Shown here: piece by piece, positions 17,080 through 27,129 of the stretch | How the letters are laid out: each line of letters begins with the position of its first letter | Position numbering within the stretch: the stretch's first letter is position 1 | Assembly: GCF_000348905.1 (NCBI RefSeq) | Contig: NZ_AOFT01000012.1 | Location: forward strand, 18,180-82,179 | Length of the DNA stretch: 64,000 nucleotides | Direction: 5' to 3' | Source of the DNA: Bhargavaea cecembensis DSE10 | GTDB taxonomy: Bacteria; Bacillota; Bacilli; Bacillales_A; Planococcaceae | The notes under the pieces: model-generated | What the model was told of the DNA's origin: nothing | The model's input: only the letters and a program-made list of their open reading frames with translations | Databases searched by the model: none | Position numbers and translations under genes: made by a program

Positions 17080-18299
17080 CAAGGGAGAGGAACCGTTTTC
17101 TCATCTTTTCCGGCTTTTAGCCCTGCAAGGAACAGCAGGACGATGACCAGCAAAAAGAGCCCCAGTGATGCAGTCCATTTTCCGGACAGGTCGTGGAATG
17201 CACCAAACAAAACGGGACCGGCTGCTGCCAGCAGATAACCGATCGACTGTGCCATCCCGGAAAGGGAAGCTGCCTCGGACGGCGTATTCGTCCGGAGCGT
17301 GAAAAACATCATTGCAAGGCCGAACGAGGCACCGCCGGAGATTCCCATCAGGATCATCCAGAGCGGGGCAGCTGCCATGTTCCCGGAGAACAGTCCTCCG
17401 TAGCCGACCAGGTAAATGACCGTGATCAGGGTGACAAGAAGCCGCTGGTCCCTGATCCGCCCCGCGATGATCGGGATCATGAACGTGAACGGGATCTGCG
17501 AGAACTGGACCAGGGAGAACATCCATCCCGCCCGTTCGGCATCCATCCCACGGTCCATCAGCACTTCCGGCACCCATGCGGCAGTGGTAAAGAACATGAC
17601 GGATTGAAGCCCCATATAAAAGGTGACGCCCCATGCAAGAGGAGACTTCCACAGCGGCCGCGGGGCGGGCCCCTTGGCAGGACCCGACACATCAAGCACC
17701 GGCTGCTTGGCCACTTGCGGCAGCCAGACGATCGCGGCGATGACCGCCAGCATGGCCCATACACCCAGCGACATCCTCCAGCCAAAAGAAGTGGCCGAGG
17801 CAAGCGGTGCACTGACGCCTGCGGCCAGTCCTGCAAAGAGATTCATCGATACGGTGTAGACCCCGGTCATCAGGCCGACCTGCATCGGAAAGTTCATCTT
17901 GACGAAGCCGGGCAGCAGGACATTGCCGAATGCAATGGCCACGCCGAGAAGGAAAGTCCCTGCAATCAGCAGCCCGATCCCGCCCGAAGAGCGGATGACG
18001 ATGCCGATGGCCAAAAGGAGCAGGGCGATGAAGAGGCTCCGGGCCATGCCGATCCGATCCGCAATTTTCGGGACCGCCGGTGAGACGGCAGCAAACGCAA
18101 GGAGCGGGATTGTGGTCAGGAATCCGGCAACCGTCCCTGAAATCGAAAGGTCCTGCATAATGTTCGAAATGACCGGACCGACCGAAGTCAGCGGGGAGCG
18201 TAGGCTGAAGGCGATAAACACCACACCAGCGAGCAGGAGCAGCGTCGCAGGTTTGAGATCCAACTTTTTCGAGCGGTATGTCGGGGTGTTTCCGTTCAC
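17079..18299 (-). CDS. CynX/NimT-family MFS transporter
   Basis: This 406-residue, 12-helix major facilitator is similar to the CynX/NimT group (cyanate or 2-nitroimidazole transporters, B. subtilis YycB type), with VFIAFSLRSPLTSVGPVI in helix 1. I start it at the GTG at 18297-18299 because GGAGG lies 8 nt upstream; a frame opening 17 codons earlier lacks an RBS. It lies alone on the minus strand between the MoxR operon and the leuS leader. The substrate cannot be told. Confidence 0.87.
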   Translation of the reverse strand: MNGNTPTYRSKKLDLKPATLLLLAGVVFIAFSLRSPLTSVGPVISNIMQDLSISGTVAGFLTTIPLLAFAAVSPAVPKIADRIGMARSLFIALLLLAIGIVIRSSGGIGLLIAGTFLLGVAIAFGNVLLPGFVKMNFPMQVGLMTGVYTVSMNLFAGLAAGVSAPLASATSFGWRMSLGVWAMLAVIAAIVWLPQVAKQPVLDVSGPAKGPAPRPLWKSPLAWGVTFYMGLQSVMFFTTAAWVPEVLMDRGMDAERAGWMFSLVQFSQIPFTFMIPIIAGRIRDQRLLVTLITVIYLVGYGGLFSGNMAAAPLWMILMGISGGASFGLAMMFFTLRTNTPSEAASLSGMAQSIGYLLAAAGPVLFGAFHDLSGKWTASLGLFLLVIVLLFLAGLKAGKDEKTVPLP

Positions 18300-18400
18300 A
18301 CAAAGCGCCTCCAGACTTATAAAAGCGAAGATTATGGCAAAACCGTCCATTGTCCATTATCGTACCACCGGGTATCGGGATAGTAAACGGTTCCAGGCAC

Positions 18401-18430
18401 TTGCGGCAAAGCCCGGCTTTCGGGTACAAT
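18401..18430 (+). promoter_or_regulatory. Promoter of the leuS leader
   Basis: TTGCGG, an 18-nt spacer and TACAAT (18425-18430) place transcription start near 18437, at the beginning of the T-box leader. Confidence 0.6.
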
Positions 18431-18436
18431 GATGGC

Positions 18437-18677
18437 AATAACTAAGGGCGTCGAAGGGGAATAGTAGGCGGCCCGATCCTTCCAGAGAGCCGGCGGTCGC
18501 TGCGAGCCGGCAGGATCGGGCTGCCGAACTCACCCCCGAGTCTGCATCACCGGCACGCAGTTGCCGGGCGGTGCCGTTTTCCGCGTTAAGGATGAGCTGG
18601 ACGGCTTGCCGTCAATGTGGGTGGCACCGCGGGAGAATCGACTCTCGTCCCTGACTTTTTGGGGACGGGAGTCTTTT
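18437..18677 (+). promoter_or_regulatory. Leucine T-box riboswitch
   Basis: A tRNA-sensing leader upstream of leuS. Stem I carries AGTAG and CAGAGAG motifs and the specifier CTC (Leu) at 18529-18531 in GAACTCACCCC. The T-box core GGGTGGCACCGCGG lies at 18619-18632 and an intrinsic terminator (GACTCTCGTCCC with GGGGACGGGAGTC, then TTTT) ends at 18677. Uncharged leucyl-tRNA should favour the antiterminator. The specifier matches the downstream gene. Confidence 0.95.
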
Positions 18678-18701
18678 CATTTCAGGAGGGAGACAAAAGG
18701 C

Positions 18702-21116
18702 ATGAGTTATAACCATCGAGAGATTGACAGCAAGTGGAGGAAGTACTGGGAAGAAAATAAGACGTTCAAAACGGTCGACGAACCGGATAAGCCGAAATTC
18801 TATGCGCTGGATATGTTCCCGTATCCATCGGGCGCAGGCCTTCACGTCGGGCACCCGCTCGGCTACATTGCGACCGATATCCTGAGCGGGTTCAAGCGGA
18901 TGCAGGGATACAATGTGCTCCACCCGATGGGCTGGGATGCATTCGGCCTTCCGGCAGAACAGTATGCGCTCGACACAGGGAATGACCCTGCGGAATTCAC
19001 TGCGCGAAACATCGCGACGTTCAAGCGCCAGATGCAGGAACTCGGTTTCTCGTATGACTGGGACCGGGAAATCAATACGACAGACCCGGAATACTACAAG
19101 TGGACACAATGGATCTTTATCCAGCTTTATAAAAAAGGCCTGGCTTATGTTGATGAAGTCCCGGTCAACTGGTGCCCGGCACTCGGCACGGTCCTTGCGA
19201 ACGAGGAAGTCATCGACGGGGTTTCGGAGCGCGGCGGCCACCCGGTTGAACGCCGTCCGATGCGCCAGTGGGTGCTGAAGATTACCGAATACGCAGACCG
19301 CCTCCTGGAAGACCTCGACGACCTCGACTGGCCGGACAGCCTGAAGGAAATGCAGCGGAACTGGATCGGCCGTTCTGAAGGCGCGCAGGTCACGTTCCAG
19401 ATTGATGGAACCGATCTGTCGTTTGAGGCCTTCACGACCCGCCCTGATACACTTTTTGGTGCGACCTATGCCGTTCTTGCCCCTGAGCATAAACTCGTGG
19501 ACCAGATCACGACGGATGAGCAGCGGGCGGCGGTCGATGGCTACCTCGACAAAGTGAAGACGAAGAGCGACCTCGAGCGTACGGATCTGGCAAAAGAAAA
19601 GACCGGCGTCTTCACAGGTGCCTATGCCATCAACCCGGTCAGCGGCGAGAAGATGCCGATCTGGGTTGCGGACTATGTCCTTGCTTCGTACGGTACAGGT
19701 GCCATTATGGCCGTTCCGGCGCATGACGAGCGTGACTATGAATTTGCAAAAGAATTCGGCCTCCCGATCATTGAAGTGGTGGCAGGCGGCAATATCGAGG
19801 AGGAAGCCTATACCGGTGACGGGGAGCACGTGAACTCCGGCTTCCTGAACGGACTCGGCAAGGAAGAGGGCATTACAAAGGCGATCGAATGGCTCGAGGA
19901 AAACGGCAAGGGCGAGAAGAAAATCACGTACCGCCTGCGCGACTGGCTGTTCTCCCGCCAGCGCTACTGGGGCGAGCCGATCCCGGTCATCCATTGGGAA
20001 GACGGTTCGATGACTACCGTACCGGAAGAAGAGCTTCCGCTCATGCTGCCGAAAACGGACAACATCCGCCCGAGCGGCACCGGTGAATCTCCGCTTGCCA
20101 ACATCGAGGAATGGGTGAATGTCGTGGATCCGAAGACCGGCATGAAAGGCCGCCGCGAGACGAACACGATGCCGCAGTGGGCCGGCAGCTGCTGGTACTA
20201 TATCCGCTACATCGATCCGCATAACTCTGAGCAGCTCGTCGATCCTGAGCTGGCCGAGCGCTGGCTGCCGGTCGACATCTACGTCGGCGGCGCGGAGCAT
20301 GCCGTGCTCCATCTGTTGTATGCCCGGTTCTGGCATAAGGTGCTTTATGACATCGGTGTCGTCAAGACGAAGGAGCCGTTCCAGAAGCTCTTTAACCAGG
20401 GCATGATTCTCGGCGAAGGCAACGAGAAAATGTCCAAGTCGAAAGGCAATGTCGTCAACCCGGATGATATCGTCGAAAGCCACGGCGCGGATGCGCTCCG
20501 TCTCTATGAAATGTTCATGGGGCCGCTGGATGCGTCGAAGGCATGGTCGACAAACGGCCTGGACGGCTCCCGCAAATTCCTCGACCGGGTATGGCGCCTG
20601 TTTACGGAAGCGGACGGCACGCTCTCGTCGAAGATCACCGAAGAAAACGACGGCACACTCGACAAGGTCTACAACCAGACCGTCAAGAAAGTGACCGAGG
20701 ACCTGGAGAACATGCACAACAACACCGCGATTTCGCAGATGATGGTATTCATCAACGAAGCCTACAAGACCGACAAGCTTCCGGAGGCGTACGCGGAAGG
20801 CTTCGTCAAGCTGCTGTCGCCGATTTGCCCGTTCATCACGGAAGAGCTGTGGCGCATCCTGGGCCACAATGACTCGATCAAGTATGAGTCCTGGCCGGCT
20901 TATGATGAGTCGAAGCTCGTCGATGACGAAGTGGAAATCGCCGTCCAGATCAACGGCAAGGTCCGCTCGAAAGTCGTCGTTCCGGCTGATGTCACGAAGG
21001 AAGACCTCGAAGCGGCAGCTCTTGCGGAACCGCGCGTCAGGGAGCTCACGGAAGGCAAGGACATCAAGAAAGTCATTGCCATCCCGGGCCGCCTTGTGAA
21101 CATTGTTGCGAAATAA
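18702..21116 (+). CDS. leuS: Leucyl-tRNA synthetase
   Basis: This 804-residue class Ia synthetase has the HIGH-type motif HVGH in [16 protein letters not shown], a CP1 editing domain with the threonine-rich [12 protein letters not shown], and the KMSKSKGN loop. Length and order are as in B. subtilis LeuS. I start at ATG 18702 (MSYNHREID), preceded by AGGAGGGAG and 25 nt after the leader terminator; upstream in-frame ATGs fall inside the T-box. Expression is expected to respond to leucyl-tRNA charging. Confidence 0.98.
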   Translation: MSYNHREIDSKWRKYWEENKTFKTVDEPDKPKFYALDMFPYPSGAGLHVGHPLGYIATDILSGFKRMQGYNVLHPMGWDAFGLPAEQYALDTGNDPAEFTARNIATFKRQMQELGFSYDWDREINTTDPEYYKWTQWIFIQLYKKGLAYVDEVPVNWCPALGTVLANEEVIDGVSERGGHPVERRPMRQWVLKITEYADRLLEDLDDLDWPDSLKEMQRNWIGRSEGAQVTFQIDGTDLSFEAFTTRPDTLFGATYAVLAPEHKLVDQITTDEQRAAVDGYLDKVKTKSDLERTDLAKEKTGVFTGAYAINPVSGEKMPIWVADYVLASYGTGAIMAVPAHDERDYEFAKEFGLPIIEVVAGGNIEEEAYTGDGEHVNSGFLNGLGKEEGITKAIEWLEENGKGEKKITYRLRDWLFSRQRYWGEPIPVIHWEDGSMTTVPEEELPLMLPKTDNIRPSGTGESPLANIEEWVNVVDPKTGMKGRRETNTMPQWAGSCWYYIRYIDPHNSEQLVDPELAERWLPVDIYVGGAEHAVLHLLYARFWHKVLYDIGVVKTKEPFQKLFNQGMILGEGNEKMSKSKGNVVNPDDIVESHGADALRLYEMFMGPLDASKAWSTNGLDGSRKFLDRVWRLFTEADGTLSSKITEENDGTLDKVYNQTVKKVTEDLENMHNNTAISQMMVFINEAYKTDKLPEAYAEGFVKLLSPICPFITEELWRILGHNDSIKYESWPAYDESKLVDDEVEIAVQINGKVRSKVVVPADVTKEDLEAAALAEPRVRELTEGKDIKKVIAIPGRLVNIVAK

Positions 21117-21132
21117 ATTGAACATTAGAAAG

Positions 21133-21161
21133 ACCCGGAGCGGGAAGGCTCCGGGTTTTTT
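21133..21161 (+). terminator. Rho-independent terminator after leuS
   Basis: ACCCGGAGC pairs with GCTCCGGGT over a 6-nt loop, followed by TTTTTTG. Confidence 0.9.
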
Positions 21162-21179
21162 GTTGGCCTCCTAATGGGG

Positions 21180-21285
21180 GAAGCGCTCATAGAACGGGCA
21201 GAAGCGCTCATAGAACGGCGACGAGCGCTCATAGAATGCTGACGAGCGCTCATAGAATGCTGATGAGCGCTCATAGAGTCCCTGC
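21180..21285 (+). repeat. Five-copy 21-bp tandem repeat containing AGCGCTCATAGA
   Basis: The core GCGCTCATAGA begins at 21183, 21204, 21225, 21246 and 21267, exactly 21 bp apart. Copies share GAGCGCTCATAGAAYG with a variable 3-5-bp linker (GGCA, GCGAC, CTGAC, CTGAT). Each core holds the palindrome AGCGCT. The array lies between the leuS terminator and the hairpin closing ytfP, in a convergent, apparently untranslated gap. No open frame explains it and there are no spacers of CRISPR size. Confidence 0.95.
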
Positions 21286-21310
21286 ATTCCCATTGCCACC
21301 AACTCCAAAG

Positions 21311-21335
21311 CCGCCCGTTGAACCTCAGCGGGCGG
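21311..21335. terminator. Bidirectional hairpin between leuS and ytfP
   Basis: CCGCCCG (21311-21317) pairs with CGGGCGG (21329-21335); T-rich sequence follows on the plus side and CTTTGG on the minus side. It probably ends ytfP. Confidence 0.65.
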
Positions 21336-21345
21336 TTTAATGATT

Positions 21346-22617
21346 TTATTCTTCTTTTCCGGTAGCCAGTTTGCCCGCGTTCATCCCGGCAATGCGGCCG
21401 GTGACGAGCGCCGAGGTGATGTTGTAGCCGCCGGTGTATCCGTGGATGTCGAGCACTTCGCCGCAGAAGAAGAGGCCTTCCTTTTTCTTTGAGGCCATCG
21501 TTTTCGGCCCGATTTCCTTGACCGAGACGCCGCCCCCTGTGACGAACGCTTTCTCGATCGGCTGTGTCCCGTTTACGGTCATCTCGAAGGAATGGAAGGA
21601 TTGTGCAAGCTTTCTCAGCTTGTCATGCGCAACTTGGCCGGCTGGGGCAGCCGGATCGATATCGGCGCGGTCCATAAGGAACAGCAGCCATCGTTCCGGG
21701 ACAAGGCCTTTCCAAAGGTTCTTCGCTGCTTTCTTCGGCTCTTCCTTGCCCGTACGGACAAGCTGCTGGAACGTTTCTTCCGCGTTTTGGTCAGGCAGCG
21801 CATCGATCCGCATCGTGACCGGATTGCCGCCGTTTTTCTTCCTTTCCTTCACGACGAACTGGCTGCACCGCAGGATGGCGGGACCGCTCAGGCCGAAGTG
21901 GGTGAACAGCATGTCCATCCGGTGGGTGACGAGTGTCTTGCCTTTTTTGTTCAGGACGGAAACGGCTGTGTCGCGAAGGGCCAGCCCCTGGAGTTCCCTT
22001 GAGCGGATAAACGGCTCATCGGAGAGTAGGGGGACTTCTGTCGGGTACAGTTCCGTCACGGTGTGGCCCGCGCGCTCGGCCCATGGATAGCCGTCTCCGG
22101 TCGATCCGGTCTGCGGGACGGCTTTGCCGCCGGTCGCGACGATGACCGCTTTGGACCGGATTTCCTCGCCGTCTTCCAGCCGGACGCCGAGGATCTGCTC
22201 ACCGTCCATCAGGAGCTTGGCGACGCGTGCACCGAACCTGACTTTCACGCCGAGCCGGGCCAACTCTCCGGTCAGGGCATTGACGACGTCCATCGCCTGA
22301 TCCGATACAGGGAACATCCGGCCGTGGTCCTCTTCCTTAAGGGGCACACCGAGGCCTTCGAAAAAGCGGATGATGTCCCGGTTGTCGAATACTGAAAACG
22401 GGCTGTAGAGGAACCGTCCGTTGCCGGGAATATGCCGGATGATCTCGTCGTATTCGAGGTTGTTTGTGACATTGCAGCGGCCGCCGCCGCTGATGGCAAG
22501 CTTTTTGCCCAGCTTGTTTCCTTTTTCGATCAGCAGCACGCCGGCGCCTTCTGCACCGGCTGCCGCGGCGGCCATCAGGCCGGACGGCCCGCCGCCGATT
22601 ACGATGACATCTTGCAT
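21346..22617 (-). CDS. ytfP: HI0933/BaiN-family flavoprotein YtfP
   Basis: This 423-residue NAD(P)/FAD-dependent oxidoreductase of the HI0933 family has the dinucleotide-binding [16 protein letters not shown] at the N-terminus, [17 protein letters not shown], and the C-terminal FAD motif [24 protein letters not shown] precedes the ATG. It lies convergent to leuS as in other Bacilli. The physiological substrate is not known for the family in Bacillus. Confidence 0.93.
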   Translation of the reverse strand: MQDVIVIGGGPSGLMAAAAAGAEGAGVLLIEKGNKLGKKLAISGGGRCNVTNNLEYDEIIRHIPGNGRFLYSPFSVFDNRDIIRFFEGLGVPLKEEDHGRMFPVSDQAMDVVNALTGELARLGVKVRFGARVAKLLMDGEQILGVRLEDGEEIRSKAVIVATGGKAVPQTGSTGDGYPWAERAGHTVTELYPTEVPLLSDEPFIRSRELQGLALRDTAVSVLNKKGKTLVTHRMDMLFTHFGLSGPAILRCSQFVVKERKKNGGNPVTMRIDALPDQNAEETFQQLVRTGKEEPKKAAKNLWKGLVPERWLLFLMDRADIDPAAPAGQVAHDKLRKLAQSFHSFEMTVNGTQPIEKAFVTGGGVSVKEIGPKTMASKKKEGLFFCGEVLDIHGYTGGYNITSALVTGRIAGMNAGKLATGKEE

Positions 22618-22787
22618 ATGAAAATGCTCCTTTCGGATGCTCCGTTCATTTTACCTTTATAAGGTTTTCTATACCCGCTATGGCCTTGGGCCCGGCCACC
22701 ATTATACACCGTTTTCCTGAAAAGAATTTGAGATATTGGGCGGGGCGGAGTAAACTGGACTTTAGCTTATAAGAATGGAAGGGTCAC

Positions 22788-24398
22788 ATGTCATCGAATC
22801 TAGTCAAAGGGACGGCGATTTTGTCGATCGGCCTGTTCCTGTCCAAGGCACTCGGTCTTTTGTATGTCATTCCGCTTTACGCGATGGTCGGGGAGGAGAA
22901 CCTTGGCCTCTACCAGTATGCCTATATTCCTTATAACATCATGCTTTCATTTGCGATTTCGGGCATGCCGATCGCCGTTTCAAGATATGTATCAAAATAC
23001 AATGCGCTCGGGGATTATCAGGCAGGCAGGAAATTGCTCAAATCCAGCCAGTGGATCATGATCGGCTCCGGGATTGTTTCGTTCCTCGTGCTGTTTTTCC
23101 TGGCGGAGCCCATCGCGCAGATTGTCCGGGCCGATGATGAACAGGTGTTCACCGTCGATGAAATCGCGGGCGTCATCCGCCTCGTCAGCTTTGCGCTGAT
23201 CGTGGTGCCGTTCATGAGCCTGACGCGCGGTTTCTTCCAGGGTTACCAGCAGTTCACACCGACTGCGGTTTCCCAGCTGATCGAGCAGATCGTACGGATC
23301 CTGTTTGTCCTGGCCGGCGTGTATATTGTCCTCAACTTCACGGAAGGCTCTGAGAAGACAGCAATCTCGTTCGCGGTATTTGCAGCGTTTGTCGGGGCTG
23401 TCGCAGGCCTTGCCGTCCTCTATTACTATTGGAGACGGGAAAAGCCTCAGATGGACAGCCTGCTTGCCGAAAGCACCGGCAATGCGGACGTCCGGCTTAA
23501 AGATATGTACCGGGAACTGATCGTCTATATCTTCCCGGTCGTCCTGGTCGGCCTGGCGAATCCGCTGTTCCAATTTGTCGACATGCTCACATTCAACCGG
23601 GCAATGGCATCAATCGGCCTTGCATCCGTTTCCGACGGACAGCTCGGGATGCTGAACTTCTCCACGCACAAGATCGTCATGATTCCGGTCATGGTGGGGA
23701 CGGCGTTTTCCATGGCGATCATCCCGATCGTGACCGGCTACTATACAAAAGGCGACCGGCTCGGCATGACCCGCTCGCTTGACCAGGTGTTCCAGATCAT
23801 CGCGTTCCTGACGCTGCCGATGATCACGGGACTGATGATCCTCTCGGACGAACTTTATCATCTGCTGTTCGAACAGAGCCAAGTGGGGGCGGACATCCTG
23901 AGAACGTACGCGCCGGCTTCGCTGCTGTTCGCGCTTTACTCGGTATCGGGTTCGATCCTGCAGGCGATCGACCGCCATAAATGGATCATCCTGAACCTGA
24001 TGATCGGGCTGCTTCTCAAGCTTGCCCTGAACATGCCGCTGATCCGGCTGTTCGAGGCGGAAGGGGCGATCTATGCCACGATGATCGGCTACGGGGCGGC
24101 CGTGGCGATGAATATCGGCGTGGCCATCCATACGCTCCGTTACCGGTCCCGCATGGTCATCCGCAGGCTGTTCCTGATCGTGCTGTTCAATGCAGTCATG
24201 GGCCTCGCCGCATGGGCGGTGCTGCGCGGACTCTACCTGTTCGGTGAAGCAGACGGAAAAGGCGATGCCTTCCTCTATACGCTGATTACGGCGATTGCAG
24301 GTGCACTCGTTTATGCCGGACTTGCTTTCCGCTCGGGCCTGGCGCAGAAATTGTTTGGTGACAGGCTGAAGCGCATTACGAAAAAGTTTGGAATGTGA
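22788..24398 (+). CDS. murJ: MurJ-family lipid II flippase YtgP
   Basis: This 536-residue membrane protein has about 14 helices and belongs to the MOP superfamily (MviN/MurJ and polysaccharide exporters). It is homologous to B. subtilis YtgP, reported as the MurJ flippase that moves lipid II across the membrane for peptidoglycan synthesis. The first helix is GTAILSIGLFLSKALGLLYV; helix 2 contains the conserved GISGMPIAVSRYVSKYNA-like segment. GGAAGGG lies before the ATG. It is followed 10 nt later by a pseudouridine synthase gene, the same order as ytgP-ytzG. Confidence 0.92.
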   Translation: MSSNLVKGTAILSIGLFLSKALGLLYVIPLYAMVGEENLGLYQYAYIPYNIMLSFAISGMPIAVSRYVSKYNALGDYQAGRKLLKSSQWIMIGSGIVSFLVLFFLAEPIAQIVRADDEQVFTVDEIAGVIRLVSFALIVVPFMSLTRGFFQGYQQFTPTAVSQLIEQIVRILFVLAGVYIVLNFTEGSEKTAISFAVFAAFVGAVAGLAVLYYYWRREKPQMDSLLAESTGNADVRLKDMYRELIVYIFPVVLVGLANPLFQFVDMLTFNRAMASIGLASVSDGQLGMLNFSTHKIVMIPVMVGTAFSMAIIPIVTGYYTKGDRLGMTRSLDQVFQIIAFLTLPMITGLMILSDELYHLLFEQSQVGADILRTYAPASLLFALYSVSGSILQAIDRHKWIILNLMIGLLLKLALNMPLIRLFEAEGAIYATMIGYGAAVAMNIGVAIHTLRYRSRMVIRRLFLIVLFNAVMGLAAWAVLRGLYLFGEADGKGDAFLYTLITAIAGALVYAGLAFRSGLAQKLFGDRLKRITKKFGM

Positions 24399-24408
24399 GG
24401 TGCCGGTG

Positions 24409-25119
24409 ATGAGGCTGGATAAATTGCTCGCCAATTCAGGATACGGCTCAAGAAAAGAAGTTAAAGCCCTTCTCAAGCAGGGGGCAGTGTCGGTGGAAGG
24501 CGTGCCGGTGAAGGACCCTGCACTTCACGTCGACCCGGAAAGCCGGGAGGTTACGGTGTTCGGCGATCCGGTTGACTACAGGGAATTCATCTATCTGATG
24601 ATGAACAAGCCACCGGGCGTCATCTCGGCGACGGAAGACACACGGGACCGGACAGTCGTTGATCTTTTGCCATATGAATACCGCCGCTTCAAGCCGTTTC
24701 CGGTCGGCCGGCTTGACAAGGATACCGAAGGGCTCCTGCTGATCACCAATGACGGGAAGCTCTCCCATGAGCTGCTGTCGCCCAAAAAGCATGTCGGCAA
24801 AACGTATTATGCAGTGATCGACGGGGAAGTGACAGATGCTGACGGCGAGGCGTTCCGGGCGGGGGTGACGCTGGATGACGGCTATGTCACGAAGCCGGCC
24901 GAACTGAACATTCTTCGCAGCGGCCCGGAGTCTGAAATCGAACTGACCATCACCGAGGGGAAATTCCACCAGGTAAAACGGATGTTCGAAGCGAGGGACA
25001 AGCGCGTCACCTACCTGAAGCGCCTGACGATGGGGCCATTGGAACTGGACCCTGACCTCGCGAACGGTGAATGGCGTGAACTCTCGGAAGAAGAACTCAG
25101 CGAACTGAAAAACAGATGA
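24409..25119 (+). CDS. RsuA/RluB-family pseudouridine synthase (YtzG)
   Basis: This 236-residue rRNA pseudouridine synthase has an N-terminal S4 RNA-binding domain (MRLDKLLANSGYGSRKEVKA) and the catalytic segment PVGRLDKDTEGLLLITNDG with the active Asp. KFHQVKRMFEA closes the fold. Start at ATG 24409, which matches the family N-terminus; seven codons upstream an ATG lies within the flippase gene. The target is probably a 16S rRNA uridine, inferred from RsuA similarity. The bidirectional terminator just after its stop also serves ytzE. Confidence 0.92.
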   Translation: MRLDKLLANSGYGSRKEVKALLKQGAVSVEGVPVKDPALHVDPESREVTVFGDPVDYREFIYLMMNKPPGVISATEDTRDRTVVDLLPYEYRRFKPFPVGRLDKDTEGLLLITNDGKLSHELLSPKKHVGKTYYAVIDGEVTDADGEAFRAGVTLDDGYVTKPAELNILRSGPESEIELTITEGKFHQVKRMFEARDKRVTYLKRLTMGPLELDPDLANGEWRELSEEELSELKNR

Positions 25120-25136
25120 GTTTGTTTGCGCAACAG

Positions 25137-25177
25137 AAAAGGACGGTTCCCGAATCTTGTTCGGGGACCGTCCTTTT
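25137..25177. terminator. Bidirectional terminator
   Basis: AAAAGGACGGT-TCCCGAA pairs with TTCGGGG-ACCGTCCTTTT across a short loop. A and T runs on the two flanks let it serve both the pseudouridine synthase gene and ytzE. Confidence 0.9.
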
Positions 25178-25193
25178 CGGTATGTGTACACTC

Positions 25194-25415
25194 TTATGAA
25201 GACAGCTTCACTCTTTTGTTCGTCGTTGTCCATTTGCCCCGGCTTGGACTGCTCACCAGGCCGTTGAAAGAAAGCACGCTCAAATCTCGTTGCACCGTGC
25301 GCGGAGTGATGCCGAATGCGTCGACCAGATCCTCGGTCGAAACGGTGCCCTGATCACGGATGTACAGGTACACATCCTTAATGCGGGTTAGCATCCGGTC
25401 GGTAGTCGGTTTCAA
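25194..25415 (-). CDS. ytzE: YtzE, small DeoR-type HTH protein
   Basis: This 73-residue protein consists only of a DeoR-like winged helix: DQGTVSTEDLVDAFGITPRTVQRDLSVL. It lacks the sugar-phosphate sensor domain of full DeoR regulators, as in B. subtilis YtzE. Translation appears to start at TTG (25413-25415), with GAAGGAG about 10 nt upstream; the next ATG would remove the conserved KPTTDR segment. A 127-nt leader separates it from a strong sigma-A promoter. Confidence 0.88.
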   Translation of the reverse strand: MKPTTDRMLTRIKDVYLYIRDQGTVSTEDLVDAFGITPRTVQRDLSVLSFNGLVSSPSRGKWTTTNKRVKLSS

Positions 25416-25549
25416 ATCGTAACCACTCCTTCATCATATTCTCCATGTCAAGACCAGCGGACGACCTAAAGCTTCGAGCTCTGCTCGATACTTTTCGGCT
25501 GAGGGCGTACACATCCTTTTATCATTTTGAGCTTTACCGGCTCGCTATA

Positions 25550-25578
25550 ATTATACAATAATAGTTTGACTATTCCAA
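25550..25578 (-). promoter_or_regulatory. Sigma-A promoter of ytzE
   Basis: On the minus strand TTGGAA (25573-25578), a 17-nt spacer and a perfect TATAAT (25550-25555). Predicted start is near 25543, leaving a leader of about 127 nt. Confidence 0.75.
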
Positions 25579-25689
25579 TGCATCTAACATTTTTTACATT
25601 TTCTTTACAGCTGTGTAACAATGTACGGCCTGCTTTCAATTTTCTGCCGAGTGTGTAGAATGGCAGTAAGAAAAGGGAGGCATGAGCCG

Positions 25690-27103
25690 ATGGATTGGAA
25701 ACAGAGTGCAGAACAGGCTGAAAGCAAGTTGATATCGGATTTGAAGGCGCTCATCTCCATAGAAAGTGTGCTGGATGAGTCGGCTGCAACCGGAGAAGCG
25801 CCGTTTGGCCCCGGCCCCAAACAGGCATTGGACTGGCTTCTCGACCGCGGCAGGGAAGCGGGCATGACGGTCAAAGAGGTCGGAGGGGCAGCCGGCCATA
25901 TCGAAATCGGGGAAGGGGAAGGTCTCCTCGGCATCCTCTGCCATGTGGACGTGGTGCCTGCCGGAGACGGCTGGGAAACGCCGCCTTTCGAAGGGCATGA
26001 GCGGAACGGGAAGGTGTACGGAAGAGGGGCCATCGATGATAAAGGCCCGACGATCGCGGCGTTCCATGCAATGAAGATGGTCAAGGAGTCCGGGATCCCT
26101 CTCAATGAAAGAGTCCGGCTGATTGTCGGGGCTGATGAGGAAAGCGGTTTCCGCTGCATGAAACGCTACTTTGAAACGGAAGAAATGCCGGAGATCGGCT
26201 TTGCTCCGGATGCCGACTTCCCGATCATCCATGCGGAAAAAGGGATTGCCGATTTGGTCTTTTCCCAGTTGCCCGGAGAGGACGCAGGACCGCTCCGGTC
26301 TTTCCCATTCCGGGGACAGGACGAACATGGTCCCGGACATGGCGAGGGCAGAGGTGTCGCTTTCTGAACCCGGGGCCGGGTTCGGGGAGGCGTTCCGGGC
26401 GTTTCTTGAAAATGCCGGTGTCTCCGGAGAGCTCGGCATTCACGGCGACTCTTGTATCCTTACGCTGAACGGGAAAGCCGCCCATGCCATGGAGCCGGAG
26501 GACGGAGTCAATGCCGGCGTCCTGCTTGCACAGTTTCTCGACCCTTATATGGAGGGGGCCTCCGCCCGCTTCACTTCTTTTGTCATACAGGCATTTGGTG
26601 ATGGTTCCAGGGGACATGCGCTCGGAGTTGATTTTTCCGATGAAATTTCCGGAGAGACCACACTCAATGCAGGCATTCTGGCGTATAATGGGTCAAAGGG
26701 TGGCGAGGTCTCCGTCAGCATGCGCTATTCTGTCACCTATCCGATAGAGCAAAAGCTGGCCGCATGCCGTGAAGCCCTTGAAGGATCCGGCTTCACGCTT
26801 GATATCGCTTCCGATTCTCCGCCCCATCATGTAGATGCCGACGACCCGCTGATCCGCACGCTCCGTGATGTATACGAACGGCAGACCGGTGAACCGGCGG
26901 AACTGCTCGCAATCGGCGGCGGAACTTATGCCCGCACGCTCGGGAAAGGTGTCGCCTTCGGCATGCTCTTTCCGGGAAGGCCGGATGTCGCCCATCAGGC
27001 GGACGAGTATGTGGATATCGAAGATCTCGTGAAGGCGGCCGCAATTTATGCGGATGCCATCGCATCCCTTGCAGGTGAACAGCCAACGGACAGTAACAAC
27101 TAA
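25690..27103 (+). pseudogene. pepV: Dipeptidase PepV, disrupted by a single frameshift
   Basis: M20-family dinuclear zinc dipeptidase. Frame 1 from ATG 25690 (RBS AAAAGGGAGG) carries MDWKQSAEQAES, the metal site LCHVDVVPAGDGWETPPF, GRGAIDDKGP and GADEESGF, then stops at 26367. Frame 2 continues with TNMVPDMARAEVSLS and the rest of the family to LAIGGGTYARTLGKGVAFG and MLFPGRPDVAHQADE. Dropping one C from the CCC at 26304-26306 joins the frames as RSFHSGDRTNMVPD, which fits PepV. So one extra base splits an otherwise intact gene of about 470 codons. It could be a real recent loss, phase variation or a sequencing error; the downstream dat gene is intact. Confidence 0.88.
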
Positions 27104-27129
27104 TTCGTATGAAAGAAGGATTAAAAAAT

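Noticed and set aside
18612..21125. An 837-codon open frame antisense to leuS
   Set aside because: It mirrors the codon positions of leuS on the opposite strand, a common shadow effect in GC-rich coding DNA. It has no RBS or recognisable motif, and it ends beside the leuS terminator.
21180..21285. CRISPR array
   Set aside because: The unit is only 21 bp, variable sequence per unit is 3-5 bp (no spacers), and no cas genes are present.
25690..26367. Short PepV as an intact truncated enzyme
   Set aside because: The second frame keeps the rest of the family in perfect order to the normal C-terminus, so a frameshifted full-length gene explains the data better than a functional short form.
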